Shown: positions 35,801 through 45,557 of the stretch, piece after piece
How the letters are laid out: each line of letters starts with the position of its first letter
Position numbering within the stretch: the first letter of the stretch is position 1
Assembly: GCF_011397635.1 (NCBI RefSeq)
Contig: NC_064759.1
Location: 14,094,428-14,158,427, forward strand
Direction: 5' to 3'
DNA from: Epinephelus fuscoguttatus
Lineage: Eukaryota > Chordata > Actinopteri > Perciformes > Serranidae
Length of the DNA stretch: 64,000 nucleotides
Notes under the pieces: generated by a model
The model's database searches: none
What the model was told of the DNA's origin: nothing
The model's input: the letters and a program-made list of their open reading frames with translations, nothing else
Translations under genes and position numbers: made by a program

Positions 35801-38800
35801 ACAGCTGATCTTGCTATGAAATGAAAACATATGATTGGTCGATATTTCAAGAGTTGAGACCAGCTCAACTGTGATTTGTAGAGTGTCACGCCCATCCGCA
35901 GTGACATGTGTTGGGCGTCGGTTTTTAGATTCATGTCACTGGCTTCCATTAGAAATGACTTGCAGCCTGTTGTTGTGTCACTCGTAGTATGAACACAACA
36001 TTATGGTGAGTCTGGGAAATGAATGTAAGTCAATGTACTGTCCTCTGAAGTGATGAAAACATGACTGTGTGTGTTCCTTGGCTTGTGTTTGTGTGACCTG
36101 ACCCTAACTGATTCCACATCACCTCTCATCCTGTCCTCTCTGCAGACAGCGGTGCCCCTGCAGTTTGCTCTGTTTGAGCTGGGCCGGAACCCGGAGGTGC
36201 AGGAGAGGGTGAGGCAGCAGGTGAGGGCGTCATGGGCTCAGGCTGGTGGTGATCTTCAGAAAGCCCTGCAGGGGGCGCCACTACTGAAAGGCACAATCAA
36301 GGAGACTCTCAGGTACATATTACTCAAGACACATCCATTTAACTGTTTGTGGGCCACCTATGCACACAGTCTGTACACCATCTCTGGTTTGTGTCAGAGA
36401 TGTCTCCTGTTGCCTCCAAGTTACTGTCAAGTAGACAGTGCACGATGGATGCCACCTTCATTATATGTTTAGAAACCAAGCAGTAATCACATGCGGGGAT
36501 CTTGTTTAGCTCAAGGTGAACCATATGTGTGTCAATAACCTATTTAGGAACATGCACAATAGAATCTAAAAGCTTTTTACTGAGCTTTCAGCCGTCTTCA
36601 TCAGTGGAGTAGTTTGCTCAGTTGTCATCGAGACAGATCTGTTGACATGTGAGCTCAGTATAATTTTTCTCCATGGCACTTTTAGGACCTTCTCATTTAT
36701 ATCAGCTCAAAAGTAAAGCATGAAAGTTCATTCTTGACTTTGGAAATAGTGGTTTCATGAAACAATTCCAACTCAAAGTCCACTTATACACTTTTCCCGG
36801 GGCTTTCAATCATATCTCTCAGTCCTTATCAGTGGATGGACTGTGGTTATTTGTCCTAATGATGGATCTGTTGAAATGTGAGCTCAGTAACTGATACGTT
36901 GTCTTGTCCTGACAAGAGGTGCTGTGGATAGAATCATAATACACTACGGAGCTTCCATATTAACAGAGCCATCTGTCATCTGACAACTGTTCAGGCTCCA
37001 TCGGCTGATGAAGATGCAAATGAAAGCCCCTGAAAAAACATATAAGCTAACCTTGAAGGATTGTTTTGTCAAACTACTATTTCCAAGGTCAAGAGTGAAC
37101 TGTTATACTTAAAGCTCCAGTGTGTAGGATTTAGGAGGATCTATTGGCAGAAATGGATTATAATGTTATAAGTATGTTTTCTTTAGTGTATAATCACCTG
37201 AAAATAAGAATGGTTTTGTTCTCATTACCTTAGAATGAGCCTTTTATATCTACATAGGAAGCAGGTCCTCGTCCATGAAGTGCGCCATGTTGCCCCGTCA
37301 TGTTTCTACAGTAGCCCAGAACCGACAAACCAAACCCTGGCTTTCAAATAGTGTTGAGCAGTAACGTATTACTAGTAACACGTTAGAGTAATAATATTAC
37401 ATTTTCCAGTGATGAGTGTAACTAATTACTAATAAAATTTCAATAATAATATTACAGTTACTCCAAAACTAAACAACTCATTACAATGTTACTTTTGTTA
37501 TCACATCACTTCTGACTTGAGATACAACAGTCACAGTCACATCAGCTGACTCATTTCAGTAATCGTCCGTTGTGCAGGCACGTCACAAAGCAGCAGGCTA
37601 GCTGGAAACACTTACCTTAGAGGCTGGAAATATTCCCATCACTTTGATTTTGTCGGGAGGAAAGATGACAAGTACACTGTTGCTACAAGTAGTCGGACTA
37701 AAACTCTTTCCACTGTGAAAAACAAGTCCTCAAACCTCCAGTCTGAAGAACCTCGGCTATGAGGACTAAGAAGACAACAACATGAAGCTCCAGGAAATAC
37801 ACCCCACCAAAGGTGAGCCCTCCTCAGCGCTACACTGGCTAAACCAAAACTGGATTTTACTTGTGGACAGCTGCAGGCTACAAAGAAGTGACAGAGCTTG
37901 TGGTTGGATATGTGGTGGATGAAATGTTGCTCCATGAATGACTCTCCATCTCTCAGGCAGAACCTTGGGAAAACACTGGTCACAGGCGACAGAAAACCCC
38001 AAGTAAAAAATAAGCTGTCTAGCCTTAGCTACACTAAACAGCGATTACGATGACATTCACACAGAAGCAACATATATAAAATCTGCACAACAAGTAAAGC
38101 TCCCGTCAAAATGCCATTTATTATAGAAGAGAGGAGGCACACATCTTAATTTTGGGGAGATACACAATTACCAATTTTATGGGGTGTAACAGAAAATTAA
38201 TATCATGAGTAGTGTGATGAATTACTGTTGGCAGGGTGTAATAAGTAATATTATTATTTTTGAAAAGTGTAATGAGTAATAAATTAAATTTTTAGAGTAA
38301 TGAGTCCAGCACTGCTTTCGATAGGGCCAGTCGCATTTTCAGGGTGGCCACCATAGTTAGCAGCCCCTCTATGACGAGCCAAAAAGCGTCAGAAATACAC
38401 AAATTTGTAATGTGAAACTGCTTTATTGTGTTTTTTCTAGTTGAAATCACAATAGGCCCGTTTCCACCGCAGGAACTTGGGGGTAATTTTACGGGGCCAG
38501 GGCCGTTGGTGCGTGTCTCCACCGCAGGAACCACCCCCGTAACTAAGACATCCGCTGAAAAAAATATTTTTTTCAGGGGCCATTTAGTGAGTTATTACAG
38601 ACACCGCTATTGGCTAACAGCGTCCCTACGTCGCCCCAGTCAAAATGGTCGCACAACGATTACGTCACATCCAGAGCCCATAACTTTCCAGGAACCTTCC
38701 TCGTACTCCGCTCTCTCAGTGGAGACACAGTGGTTGAGAGGGCCGAACGAGAGGACGTTCCTGTAGTAGTCCCCCAAATAGTACCAGGAACTTCTTCAGT

Positions 38801-41562
38801 GGAAACGGGCCTAATGTGTGTTTGTTTTGGAGAAGAACAGACCTCTGCAGATAATTCGGCTTCTGGTAAAAAACCTCCTGAACAATGAACACTGAAGGAA
38901 TCCTAACCAGGAGTTCACACTTGGCACATGGGAGAAATTTCAACTGGTTGCAATTTGCAATTCTCACCACTAGATGCTGCTAAATCCTACACAGTGCTCC
39001 TTTAAAATAATTTAGATTTTAATGAGATAAGGCCATAAGATAACACAGTAATGCAGGCCTCAGCTGACACATACTGGACCAAGGACATCTGGGGCATCTG
39101 AGGATCTGCAAGCTATACACTTAATGCATTAGCTGAGGTGATGGAGTTAAATGGAGACAAACAAAAACAGTTTTCCCCTCTGATCAAGAGGATATCATCA
39201 AGAAAAAGATGGTGCTCTGACCTTTGGAAAAGATCTTTGAGAGTCTGTTTCCATCACAAGTGTTTTCATCAACAATGAGAATTGATTAGCAGTAACCCTG
39301 ACTTTAGTGTTGAGTCAGAAGTCGAAGATAACATCTACAAAACAGGAATCTGTTTGTGTGTGTGTGCAGGTTATATCCAGTGGGGACCACAGTGCAGCGG
39401 TATCCGATCAAAGATATTGTTCTCCAGAATTACCACATACCTGCCGGGGTGAGTGATCAGACCGCGACTCTGCACACAAATACACTCAGGTAAATTCACT
39501 GTGTTTCATAGTCATTGACTCTCCCTTCAGACCATGGTCCAGGCCTGTCTGTATCCCCTGGGACGGAGTGCAGATGTGTTTGAGGATCCACTGCGCTTTG
39601 ACCCCAGCCGGTGGGGCAGCAGCAGAGAGGAAGGCCAAAAAGGAGAGGGAGCAGGGGCGTTTCGCTCCCTGGCGTTTGGGTTCGGGGCGAGGCAATGTGT
39701 CGGGAGGAGGATCGCTGAGAACGAGATGCAGCTCTTACTCATGCATGTGAGTACTGGCAGACAAGAGGAGGAGGAGGAGGTTGGAGAGAAAGGATGTGAT
39801 GCAAGAATTGGAAAGGCTGATGTTGAGTTATAAGGAAAGAAAGACAGAAAGAAGATTAGACAAGCTTAATCAGTTCCTGCTGAGCAGTGGTGGAAGAAAT
39901 ACTCACAACTTTTACTGAAGTAAAGTTACCAGTGCCACAGTGTTAAAATACTTCATTACAAGTAAAAGTAAGCACTGATACTAATACCTTACAGCATACG
40001 ACGCATTTCACTGTATAGCCGGTTGAAGTAGAGTACATTTCAAATACTTGTTATCAGGGATGTAAGTTTCTGTTAATTTTGCTTTTGATAGCAGGACAAC
40101 CATTAACTGACTCAGTGAACTGAAGAGTAGCAAAATAAACCTATAGACTGACATGCATAACCAGCAGAGATTTTAATCATGACAAGATACCAGACGGCAA
40201 GGTGGCACCTGTTCTCTTAATGCAGTAGCTTGTCTGGTGTGTATGCCGAAAAAAAGTTTTTTAGCTTCCAAACTTACTTTTGTGGTCTGGGGCCCACTGA
40301 ATATACACAGTAGTGTTTGTCACTGGCCCCGCCCGCTCGGCTTGTAGACTTTACATTGTGATGAGGTTATGAATTTTTAAATCACTTAAGTAAAGTTTTG
40401 CAAACATAAAACCACCATGGCTCAAGAATTCACAAAAGAATGATTCATATTTGACCTTATAATGACTTTAGTTGTTCTTTTATCTCAGACATGTGTTAGG
40501 ATGTTACATACCTTGACATGTTTCGGCGGAAACTTCCTCCTTCCTCAGAAATGTCACTTGGTGGTGGTTGTGACGCGACTGTATCAGCTGATCTGTCAAT
40601 CAGATCAGCTGATGTCTGAGATAAAAGAACAGCTAAAGTCATTATCAGAAACTAAAAACATAATGAACACCATTGAACTATATTTGACCTTGTCTGCAGT
40701 TTATGGTGTCTGTCAACAGCTTTACAAATGTCTTTTTAAAATGGTGGCCTATGAGGAGAATCCTTTCTGGGCTGCATGGGCTTTTTGCTGTAATACTACA
40801 AGTGACCACTGGGAAAAATTTGCTGGAGACCCAGGGTCTCATCTATTAACACTGCGTAGCATATGCACAAAATGAGGCCTGAAAGAGGCACATGTCAACT
40901 CCTACAGAAAAGTTGTGATCTATAAAAACAGACTTGATGGAAGAAACTTTGACCCATGCTTATAAACAGTTTGGAGATAGGAAATTGGTTATGCAGATGG
41001 TGAGGTGGAAGCTTGGTTAGAGAAATTGTCGAAGATTTTTTATAAGTTAAATGAGACCCCTGGTAACCTGTCAAAACTATTCTCAGTGGTTAATTATTGA
41101 CATCCCCACTTTATATACTTTTAGATTGTTTACTCCAGTGGTTACCAAGCTAAGGGTCGACCCCTCCAAAGGGGTGTAGTAGATTAAAAATATTTCACGC
41201 TGAATTATAGTGGCGCTGAAGTATTGGGTAGCATAAAATGAAAACACTACTATTAGGTAAAGTACAAATCACCTAAATTGTACTTGAGTAGATTCACTGA
41301 TGTTCCACCACTGCTGTTCAGTATAACATGTGATCCTCCTTATCATCTGCTCTGCTCCTTCCCTCCCACCCTGTCTTCACGCCTCCATCACCTCCTTTCC
41401 CCTCTGCCTCCCTTTATCCTCCCTTCGTCTCCCTCCTCCCGCTCTGTCTAGATCCTGCTGAGCTTCCATCTCAGTGTGTCGTCTTCAGAGGACATCAAAA
41501 CCACATGCACCCTCATCCTCCAGCCTGAGACTCCGCCAAGGATCACTTTCAGCCAACTCTGA
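28464..41562 (+). CDS. cyp11c1: Mitochondrial steroid 11-beta-hydroxylase CYP11C1
   Basis: In fish this P450 makes cortisol from 11-deoxycortisol and 11-beta-hydroxytestosterone, precursor of 11-ketotestosterone, in interrenal and testis mitochondria. Nine exons: 28464-28795, 28926-29081, 31874-32088, 33384-33587, 33695-33870, 36146-36312, 39370-39448, 39531-39746, 41452-41562; 1656 nt, 551 residues, one unbroken frame. The N-terminus is rich in Arg, Gly and Ala with few acidic residues, a mitochondrial presequence. Then come [20 protein letters not shown] (CYP11 start of the mature domain), I-helix MAGGVDTT, K-helix KETLR, and the heme loop [12 protein letters not shown] with cysteine ligand. 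Nine exons and about 550 residues are normal for CYP11. ATG 28464 has a good context (accATGA). CYP11A1 and CYP27 were considered; the N-terminal block and synteny with pklr favour 11C1. Poly(A) signal AATAAA at 41784-41789. Confidence 0.92.
29090..29335 (+). repeat. Minisatellite copy in cyp11c1 intron 2
   Basis: A CA run is followed by acactgtggggacttgcctt, acaagtccccac and ttatggttaagggttagaac. Same family as 28023-28235. It starts within 10 bp of the exon 2 donor. Confidence 0.6.
29881..29937. repeat. (GT)n microsatellite
   Basis: Pure GT repeat of about 57 bp in cyp11c1 intron 2. Confidence 0.95.
30822..31290. mobile_element. Inverted-end repeat, same family as core nested at 9390-9830
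   Basis: Begins aacccagtctcactctgaag and ends near ggtcggagtgagaatgtgtt, an inverted pair with mismatches. Shared interior with 9390-9830: gcagtgacttgcggcgtca, tcagcatgata, gttgccgttatagttt, and tagtgcatttattttgaaag. No coding sequence. Probably a non-autonomous DNA transposon; superfamily not assigned. Confidence 0.5.
32763..32815. repeat. Compound (GT)n(GA)n microsatellite
   Basis: About 26 bp of GT followed directly by GA-rich sequence in cyp11c1 intron 3. Confidence 0.9.
33871..34256 (+). repeat. Tandem minisatellite in cyp11c1 intron 5, interrupted by an insertion
   Basis: Two units of the tgtggggactggccttcctt type (about 33940-34030 and 34130-34256) start immediately at the exon 5 donor. 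The last unit breaks at ttatggt (34250-34256) and resumes after a second ttatggt at 36001-36007 with gagtctgggaaatgaatg, continuing to about 36075. Confidence 0.65.
34257..36000. mobile_element. 1.74-kb inverted-end insertion with 7-bp target duplication
   Basis: Left end TATACTGTGTTCATGCTACGA and right end (reverse complement) TGTTGTGTTCATACTACGAG are inverted repeats. The flanks TTATGGT at 34250-34256 and 36001-36007 are a direct duplication, and the interrupted minisatellite reads on across the join. Inside, 34281-34805 has its own inverted ends (ggccaatttccaccagatgc and acgcatccagtggaaat), so it is likely nested. The remainder (34870-35980) shows no recognised coding sequence. Confidence 0.6.
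34281..34806. mobile_element. Nested Harbinger-like MITE
   Basis: Inverted ends ggccaatttccaccagatgcg and cgcatccagtggaaatccgg enclose 0.5 kb containing further internal matches such as tgtttccactccggagccc. A short + frame from 34639 begins [17 protein letters not shown], which could be a scrap of an element-encoded DNA-binding protein. The superfamily call rests on the style of the ends only. Confidence 0.45.
37349..38314 (+). mobile_element. hAT transposon remnant with transposase N-terminal scraps
   Basis: Ends TAGTGTTGAGCAGTAACG and (inverted) cagtgctggactcattactc. Flanks ctttcaaa (37341-37348) and ctttcgat (38315-38322) are an 8-bp target duplication with two changes. On the + strand around 37660-38010, broken frames read [17 protein letters not shown], then [18 protein letters not shown] and [13 protein letters not shown], resembling the BED-finger to dimerisation part of hAT transposases. 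Stops and frame changes make it non-functional. Confidence 0.65.
38454..38812. mobile_element. 359-bp Harbinger-like MITE
   Basis: Left end AGGCCCGTTTCCACCGCAGG and right end tcagtggaaacgggcct are inverted repeats, flanked by AAT at 38451-38453 and 38813-38815, a 3-bp target duplication as in PIF/Harbinger elements. Interior pieces of the ends recur (gtctccaccgcaggaacc). No coding capacity. Confidence 0.7.
39885..41313. mobile_element. Non-autonomous hAT-like element in cyp11c1 intron 8
   Basis: Left end CAGTGGTGGAAGAAATACTC and right end gattcactgatgttccaccactg are inverted repeats. The flanks ctgctgag and ctgttcag could be a decayed 8-bp duplication. A 137-codon frame at 40462-40875 has no known domain. 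A further repeat (ccagtggttaccaagc) is seen near 41135. Confidence 0.5.
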
Positions 41563-41578
41563 CACACGCACGCACGCG

Positions 41579-41619
<41 letters not shown>
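41563..41619. repeat. Alternating CA/CG tract in cyp11c1 3' UTR
   Basis: Immediately after the stop codon comes (CA/CG)n: cacacgcacgcacgcgcg, more CG, then CA to 41619. It is an uninterrupted alternating purine-pyrimidine run of about 57 bp, the pattern most prone to Z-DNA. Confidence 0.9.
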
Positions 41620-41621
<2 letters not shown>

Positions 41622-41783
41622 AGGAGACTCATGCCATCAACATTTGACATGCACACAATGCAGCCTGTTTTAATCTCCCAACATGCCACCCATATTTCTG
41701 ATGATCCTCGCGGAGGCTTATACTGAGCTGTTTTTGTATCCTCCTACACTTTGCATTCAGCCCAAATATTCATAGTGCTGATG

Positions 41784-41789
41784 AATAAA
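41784..41789 (+). terminator. cyp11c1 poly(A) signal
   Basis: AATAAA, 222 nt after the stop codon, followed by a GT-rich region (tgttgtcttcactgtgg) suitable as a downstream element. Confidence 0.6.
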
Positions 41790-41819
41790 GTATAATTTCC
41801 TCATCCTGTTGTCTTCACT

Positions 41820-43000
41820 GTGGCCAACCTTGCAAAAGCAGCATAAGCACTGCTCTCCACTAGATGGCGCTAAAACTCACCAACCTGCTCATTTACATTT
41901 GACGCGCTTGTCCCTCCTCAACTCAGTCTTGGCCCGCTGCTCCGTGCATCCAACAGGTTGGTCGTTTCCTTCCTACAGATCTAAACTTTGCACTTACTTC
42001 ATTCAGTATGTACGGACTGTATGCAGTGTACCAACACTTCTCTCTGCACCCTGCTGTTTATGAAACATGTTTTTTTGTCCGATTGTTTATTTTCCTGCTG
42101 TTTATTCTGTCGCTCCGCCAGATATTGATCTCCTGCTTTAGTCAATTGCTGACAAGCTCCAAAAGACTTCATTTTCTCCTGAGACAGGCAACACACTCAC
42201 AGGTTAAGATGAATGCTCGATGTTAGAGACTAAAGGACAAAGGTTTTATTACTAATACTGCCGTAATTATTGATTGTTTTAAATTTAAGCTGCATGTCTT
42301 ATTAGTGCACTTTGGTCTCCATGCGTAAAACCGACCTTTACTCCAGTCTGGTAATTATGAGCTGCGCCATTATATCACTCCAGGTGTGTTCTCCACAGAT
42401 CACATGGCTGCAGGGTTTTGTTGATTCACTCAGGAACAAAGGTCTGTTTGCCTTTGGCTAACGATTTACACCCTCTGCCTGTCAGCCCAGGTCCATGCGT
42501 GACTGTGCATAGATACACCTCTGCAGCTCAGCTCCATGCACTCTCTCCACACACCAAAAAAGAAAGTTTGAGTAAACTGTGTCACCGAGTGGAGGACACA
42601 TCATCTCTATGTGTCACCTCATTCGTCAAAGTCTTACACTTATATAACGCCAGCCGTTATCAGTCCACTGTTCTGGGAGAGAGGAGCTGGATTGTGTGTT
42701 TTCCAACACTGCAGTGGGTGAATGCAAAATGTGAAGGACGAGGAATTATTAATGACACAAGCTTCTTTAAGGTTTCAGAAACTTACTGAGATCAAGAACG
42801 TCAAACTAAATCTGCAATCAATCAACCCTTTTTGATATGTTTTTCTAATCTAAGATACCACTTCCTGGTTAGTCACCCTTTAAAACGGTATAATAGCTTA
42901 CAATCACTGGTTATTAAATAATGTACTAATACTTTACAGATCAGTTAAAAGCCTTTAAGAAAAACTATTTTAAGTTGCCAGGTTGCAGCTGGTTTTTACG
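41820..43000. other. Intergenic, no gene recognised
   Basis: A 123-codon + frame at 42418-42789 and shorter frames have no recognised domain and no clear splice context. No RNA gene seen. Confidence 0.35.
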
Positions 43001-43009
43001 CTTTTAAAG

Positions 43010-43655
43010 CAGTAGTTCCCAACCTTTTGCCTCAAGGGATCCCTTTTCTATCATTGAGTAAACTGACGACCCCTGCATAACAATAACAGTACAGAACAAC
43101 TGATCAGCTACAAAATCAACCCAAATAGTAAGCGCAATAACTGGGAATTTTGAGGAGATTATTTCTTGTCAATATTGCATCAGAGATGAGTTTTCCTGAT
43201 ATTTTAGGAACCTTTTTTTATTTGGTTCCCTCTCTGTGTCATTTATATTTTTGAAACCACCAGACAAACTTATTCGGCTTCTTTTTTTTCACAAATTCAG
43301 TATTTTCTTCTCTCTGACACTTGCCCATTGTTGTATTAGCTCTTGGGTTGTTTTAAGTGCGTACTTCTCTAATGCAGGATGAGGCTGAGACGAGGGAGCA
43401 GAGAGTAAAGGCCCTATCAATGTAGCTTGTGTCTTCATGGTGCCGTTATCCTGCGAGATTTTTCAGATGTCTCAAATAATATAGAATAATCTAAACTTGA
43501 AAAATAATTATTTCATTTATTTTTCTTAACAGAAATGAATACAATACTGAGATATAGACCGACTGTATATATTTTTAAGAAGTTTTCTTACACTCCTCAA
43601 AATCGAGAAGGCCTCATGATCCCCACATGAAGCTTTGCTGACCCCTGGTCTTGGG
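43010..43655. mobile_element. hAT-like repeat fragment (cagtggttcccaacc type)
   Basis: Left text gcagtagttcccaacctttt and caagggatccc, right text agctttgctgacccctgg, resemble the ends of fish elements with CAGTGGTTCCCAACC termini. No coding sequence; boundaries approximate. Confidence 0.4.
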
Positions 43656-43899
43656 TCCACTGTCCTACAATATGACCCTTTGTCTTGTTAGCTCTTTAGT
43701 TCATTATGCATTAACAGATTGTTTGACCCTTTGATAATTGCTGCAGGCTACATGTATTACCTTTAATGATTTACTTACTTTTGCTTTGGGCCTTTTAGAA
43801 ACTGAGAAACTCTTCTTTTTACAGTTAACTGATACATTGCTCTGTCTCAGAAAGGACAGAAAAAAGTGAAAAAAGTCCAATACATTTTCTTTGAGCCCT

Positions 43900-44570
43900 T
43901 AGTGACATCTTTTTTTTTTTTTTAATAACTCTTTATGTCAAGTATTTTTACACCATAGAGAACACTGTGTGGGTGCACACTAGGTAAGTATTCATGTTCT
44001 CAAATTCACATCATAAATGTCGTTTTATTGTCCAAACATTCACGGTGAAGCTGCGTCCATGTCTTCTGAAATATAGACAGTCCATTTCTCCCATTTTCTG
44101 AGGAATACTGCTCCTCTAGACCTTGGAGTAAAAGTCATCTTTTCCATTCTAAAGATCTCCTTGAATATGTCCATCCATTGTTTAAGGCTTGGAGGCTCAG
44201 ATTTGTACCAGCTGGCAATAAACAGTGTTTTACACAGATACCAATCTTTCTTATTTATCACATCTTCCCTCGTTGCACCAAAATACAGTATCCCAAGATC
44301 TTTTTATAACTTGAACATATTTTTCTCCAGAATATTTTAATTTTTGGACTTGTCCAAAAAATGTGTGAATGACAGGCACTCATGTATCCGCACCGTCTCC
44401 AACACTGCTGTTGTGACTGGAAAAGTTTGCCCTAAATGTGCGGTGTGACAACGAAGCAGCCAAATTCTCTCCATCTCTTGGAGCTGGTAGAGGGGAGCTG
44501 TGTTTTCCCAAAGTGACACCTTTAAATGTCTTGTTTTGTCCAAAACCCAAAGTTTCATAATAATGTAGTG
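43900..44570 (-). mobile_element. LINE-1-like ORF2 C-terminal fragment
   Basis: On the minus strand, two frames (44558-44337 and 44261-44040) read RIWLLRCHTAHLGQTFPV, HECLSFTHFLDKSK and then LFIASWYKSEPPSLKQWMD, FRMEKMTFTPRSR, LRKWEKWTVYI. The order Trp-rich, PPSL..W, E.MT, F..KW matches the tail of vertebrate L1-type ORF2. Interrupted by stops; a 5'-truncated relic. Confidence 0.55.
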
Positions 44571-45399
44571 TTGCCTTGAATATTGACTTATTGATACATT
44601 TAGATTCTGAATATCTGAAGCGGTTTTAATTCGTGTTTTACATACAGTATTGATACTGGTACCAGCTGCACATTTTGGCTTTACTGTTAATGTTTAAATG
44701 TTTACCACAGTCATTCTGCTGCCATCTGCTCCTAACCAAGAAGAGAAAAGTCATAGTTGTCATGTTGTGGCCTTGTTATATTTATATTTTAATACAAATT
44801 TTAAACTTTATTCCCCTTAATGTTGGTTTTCCCCGTGGTATTGATATCTTTCAAGTTAGAATTTCCGGTATGGTGACAACACTATGACAATATGAAACAA
44901 AGAAAAGCAACAGTCCCCCACATCTGAGAGGCTGAAAAGAGCAAATATTTTGGGTTTTATCTCGAAGAATGACTTTTTTCAGTTGTTGAAGATTGTGCGT
45001 CTGTTGGCCGACTAATCACTTAATCAACAAATCATTTCAGTACAACATACAGTTGTGTGGAAAGTAATGTGAAGATACTCTGTGTGTGGTTTGGGGTTAA
45101 CACTGTGTCAAGCTCAGGTTGACACACTCAGGTCGTTACATAACCCGCAGCGATGCACCAAATAGACAAGAATCATTTTGTACTCGAGTGAACCCTGATA
45201 GTTATGTGTCGTAAACTTTTTCCATTTTTAGCATCACCTTGGCCCAGTGAGGCCACTTATTCATCCAAAATCATTCGCCTTTTGCAAACGGTGGCCTCAC
45301 TGCACATGGTGAGAGTGGGAGGAGAGATGAGGGGGCAGCAGAGGGGTCAGAGTGTGAAAATGAAGGCAAGGGGCTGAGCAAGGCTTGTTAAGGTGACAC

Positions 45400-45557
45400 T
45401 AGACTCAGAGAGGTGCACGACCTCAGAGCAGACGAGGACAAAGGCGGAGGAGAAGATATAGAAAAGTTGAGGAACTAAAGAAACTAAAATAACAAACAGA
45501 GGAGGAGGAACTGTGCAGTGGATTTGGATCTAATTAGAAATTGATTTTTTTAAGAAA
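45400..45557 (+). promoter_or_regulatory. Likely pklr 5' leader and core promoter region
   Basis: Purine-rich leader before the ATG at 45558. At 45436-45449, gaggacaaaggcgg resembles a direct repeat spaced by one base (AGGNCA A AGGNCA), the type bound by HNF4, which drives liver PK in mammals. No clear TATA box. Transcription start unknown; the HNF4 reading is speculative. Confidence 0.25.

Larger units (their letters stand above)
37109..39005. mobile_element. Family C MITE split by two nested insertions
   Basis: TTAA at 37109-37112 and 39002-39005 marks the ends; family C text runs 37113-37348 (agctccagtgtgtaggattt at left) and resumes at 38315 (ctttcgatagggccag) and again at 38816, ending ctaaatcctacacagtgctc. 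Two elements inserted into it are given separately. It lies in cyp11c1 intron 6. Confidence 0.75.

Noticed and set aside
40462-40875. 137-codon + frame in cyp11c1 intron 8
   Set aside because: No recognised domain, no exon context, and it lies inside a hAT-like repeat.
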